A stretch of 7,777 bases of DNA, from the NCBI RefSeq assembly GCF_043951915.1, contig NZ_JBINJD010000203.1, positions 1-7,777 on the forward strand, in the 5' to 3' direction. Source of the stretch: Alienimonas sp043951915 (GTDB lineage: Bacteria; Planctomycetota; Planctomycetia; Planctomycetales; Planctomycetaceae). Below are positions 6,098-7,777 of the stretch, piece after piece. Every line of letters begins with the position of its first letter. Position 1 is the first letter of the stretch. The notes beneath the pieces were generated by a model. That model searched no databases. It had not been told where the DNA came from and saw only the letters and a list, made by a program, of their open reading frames with translations. The position numbers and the translations under genes were made by a program.

Positions 6098-6103
6098 ACT
6101 ATA
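6098..6103 (-). promoter_or_regulatory. -10-like TATAGT upstream of the kinase gene
   Basis: On the minus strand TATAGT matches five of six positions of the sigma-70 -10 consensus, in a rare AT-containing patch 71 bases before the kinase ATG. The expected -35 position (6121-6126) reads CGCCGC and does not match, so this is at most a partial promoter. It is the only such hexamer in the 157-bp gap; no hairpin of note is visible after the ggt stop. Confidence 0.3.
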
Positions 6104-6183
6104 GCCCCGCCCGGAGGCCGGCGGCGCGATTCGTCGGGAGCGAAGTCGGGGTTCGGACGGGTTTCGCATCCGCGGCGGCGCCC

Positions 6184-7777
6184 TCAGAAACCGTCTGCCC
6201 CCCCGCCCTTGCGGGGGTCGGCGGCGGCGGAGAGCGTGCCGTCGGCGTTGCGGACCGCCATCTGCGACACGCCCAGCGCCGCCCGCTCCCGGACCTCATG
6301 GCCCAACGGTTTCAGTTCCCGCCGGACCTGTTCGTAGAGTTCCGGTTCGACCTCCAGCCAGTTCGGCGCCCACTGGTGGTGCATCCGCGGGGCTGCGATC
6401 GCGGCGGCGGGGCTCATCCCGCCGCGCACCCGGTTCAGCACGGTTTGCAGCGTCGCGGTGATGATCCGCGGCCCCCCGCTGGCGCCCGCCGCGAGCACGG
6501 CCCGCCCGTTCTGCACGCCGAGGGTCGGCGACATGCTGGAGAGCGGCACCCGCCCCGGCCCGACGGCGTTCGCCTCGCTCTGGATCAGGCCGAAGGCGTT
6601 CGGCTCGCCGGGGATCGCGGCGAAGTCGTCCATCTCGTTGTTCAACACCACCCCGTCGGCCGTGACCACGAGGCTGCCGAAGATCAGGTTGATCGTCTCC
6701 GTGCAGGCGACGGCGTTGCCGGTCGCGTCGATGACGGACAGGTGGCTCGTCCCCGCGTCCGGCGTCGGGGCGATGCGGCCGTAGTGCGAGGGCGGAAAGG
6801 TGCGGGTCGGGTCGATCTTCGCCGCTAAGGCCGCGGCGTACTCCGGCGACGTCAGCCGGGCGATCGGCAGCGGTTCGCCCTGCCGGGCGGCGTGGTAGGG
6901 GTCGCCCAGGAACGCCGCCCGGTCCGCAAAGCTGTGCTTCAGCGCCTCGACCAGCCGGTGCCGGCCCGCGGTGGAATCAAGTTCGACCCGCCCGGCGAGT
7001 CGCTCCCGGGCCGTCAGCAGATTGAGCGTTTCCAGCATCGCGGTCCCGCCGGAGGAGGGCGGCGGCATCACGTGCAGGGTCACGCCGTCGAAGGTCCCCG
7101 TCAGCGGTTCGACCCGACGCGGCTCGTAGGCCGCGAGGTCCTCCTCCGTCATCAGCCCGCCCGCCCCCCGCACCGCGACGACCAGCGTCTCCGCCGCCGG
7201 CCCCTCGTAGAACGCCGCCGGCCCCTCCGCGGCGATCCGCTCCAGCAGCCCGAGCTGCGGCGAGGGAACCGGCTCCCCTGCCCCGGGGAGTTCGCCCTCG
7301 AATAGGTAGTCCTTCCAGAAGGCGGCGAACCGGATCTGGAGGGCCGGCGTCTCCTCGAATTCCGCGATGAAGCGGGCCCGCTGGGTGCGGTCATGTTCGT
7401 CCAACGGCACGCCCTCCCGGGCGAGGCGGACGGCCGGGGCGCAGACGGCGGCCCACTCTAACTCGCCCCATTCGGTTTGCGCGAGATGCAGCCCGGCGAC
7501 CGTGCCCGGGACGGCCACGGCCTTCCCGCCGCGGCGGCTGCCCTGCGGGTCGCCGGCGAACATGTCGCGGGTCGCCGCGGCGGGGGCGACCTCCCGGTAG
7601 TCCAACGCCCGGCAGACGCCCGCCCCGTCCGGGCCGTCGTCGGCGTCGTAGAAGAGGAGAAACCCGCCCCCGCCGAGCCCGCAGGAGTACGGCCGCACCA
7701 CCGAGAGCGCCAAGCTGGTCGCCGCCGCGGCGTCCACCGCGTTGCCGCCGGCCCGGAGGACCTCCGCCCCCGCCGCC
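6184..7777 (-). CDS. ggt: Gamma-glutamyltranspeptidase / glutathione hydrolase (5' end missing)
   Basis: N-terminal-nucleophile hydrolase that cleaves or transfers the gamma-glutamyl group of glutathione and related peptides. Family members are exported and self-cleave into large and small subunits. The 5' end lies beyond the window: the frame stays open to 7777, and codons 7738-7776 encode EVLRAGGNA leading into VDAAAATSLALSVV, a conserved internal segment. Counting from the Val at 7737: SCGLGGGGF (18-26), LDYREVAP with substrate-binding Arg48 (45-52), and the autocleavage Thr330 in TSHLSV (codon 6748-6750), followed by TETIN (346-350). Next come NNEMDDF (366-372), the lid-loop region and PLSSMSPT (398-405), then ASGGPRI (419-425) and HHQW (453-456). 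The C-terminus ends in the usual ADPRKGGGADGF. About 530 residues are visible; the signal peptide would lie outside. All key residues appear intact. Confidence 0.95.
   Translation of the reverse strand, partial: AAGAEVLRAGGNAVDAAAATSLALSVVRPYSCGLGGGGFLLFYDADDGPDGAGVCRALDYREVAPAAATRDMFAGDPQGSRRGGKAVAVPGTVAGLHLAQTEWGELEWAAVCAPAVRLAREGVPLDEHDRTQRARFIAEFEETPALQIRFAAFWKDYLFEGELPGAGEPVPSPQLGLLERIAAEGPAAFYEGPAAETLVVAVRGAGGLMTEEDLAAYEPRRVEPLTGTFDGVTLHVMPPPSSGGTAMLETLNLLTARERLAGRVELDSTAGRHRLVEALKHSFADRAAFLGDPYHAARQGEPLPIARLTSPEYAAALAAKIDPTRTFPPSHYGRIAPTPDAGTSHLSVIDATGNAVACTETINLIFGSLVVTADGVVLNNEMDDFAAIPGEPNAFGLIQSEANAVGPGRVPLSSMSPTLGVQNGRAVLAAGASGGPRIITATLQTVLNRVRGGMSPAAAIAAPRMHHQWAPNWLEVEPELYEQVRRELKPLGHEVRERAALGVSQMAVRNADGTLSAAADPRKGGGADGF

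Noticed and set aside
6095..6104. CTCACTATAG, identical to 10 bases of the T7 promoter core
   Set aside because: The rest of the T7 promoter is absent (no TAATACGA, no GGG after), and there is no phage context. It more likely reflects a -10-like TATAGT on the other strand, or chance.
5737..6828. A 363-codon plus-strand frame spanning the kinase start and ggt end
   Set aside because: It overlaps two convincing minus-strand genes and the gap between them, and its residue content is shadow-like.
7735..7737. GTG as the start of the gamma-glutamyltranspeptidase
   Set aside because: Codons upstream of it encode EVLRAGGNA, a conserved part of the family, so the gene continues past the window edge.

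Overview
This is a very GC-rich window packed with ordinary bacterial genes, with strong G/C preference at third codon positions and long spurious antisense reading frames. The mix suggests a planctomycete: weak or absent Shine-Dalgarno sites, a soluble eukaryotic-type Ser/Thr kinase with a Pro/Gln/Gly tail, and a CvpA-like membrane protein with a long acidic Gly/Phe-rich extension. That assignment is inference from style, not from a marker gene.

Layout. Plus strand, left half: a thiO-type glycine/D-amino-acid oxidase (55-1215) overlaps by one base (TGATG) the start of dtd, D-aminoacyl-tRNA deacylase (1215-1691). After a 149-bp gap with a hairpin and a 9-bp tandem repeat comes a CvpA-family membrane protein (1841-3139). 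A 145-bp convergent gap with two hairpins follows. Minus strand, right half, read from right to left: a gamma-glutamyltranspeptidase whose 5' end lies beyond the window (6184-7777), a cytoplasmic Ser/Thr protein kinase with unusual active-site motifs (4458-6026), and accA, the acetyl-CoA carboxylase carboxyltransferase alpha subunit (3285-4310). A perfect 9-bp-stem hairpin overlaps the kinase stop codon and probably separates kinase and accA transcription.

How the genes fit together. Only thiO-dtd looks like a true operon. Both enzymes act on glycine or D-amino-acid substrates, so a shared role in handling non-L amino acids is plausible but unproven. The other genes are housekeeping (fatty-acid synthesis, glutathione/peptide turnover) or signalling genes that happen to be neighbours. 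No tRNA, rRNA, CRISPR array, insertion sequence or phage gene was seen, and no gene-free stretch exceeds about 160 bp. I do not see a convincing new multi-gene system. The most unusual items are the CvpA protein's FG/DF-rich acidic linker and the kinase's HLD and DFS motifs with its repetitive tail and acidic C-terminal peptide.
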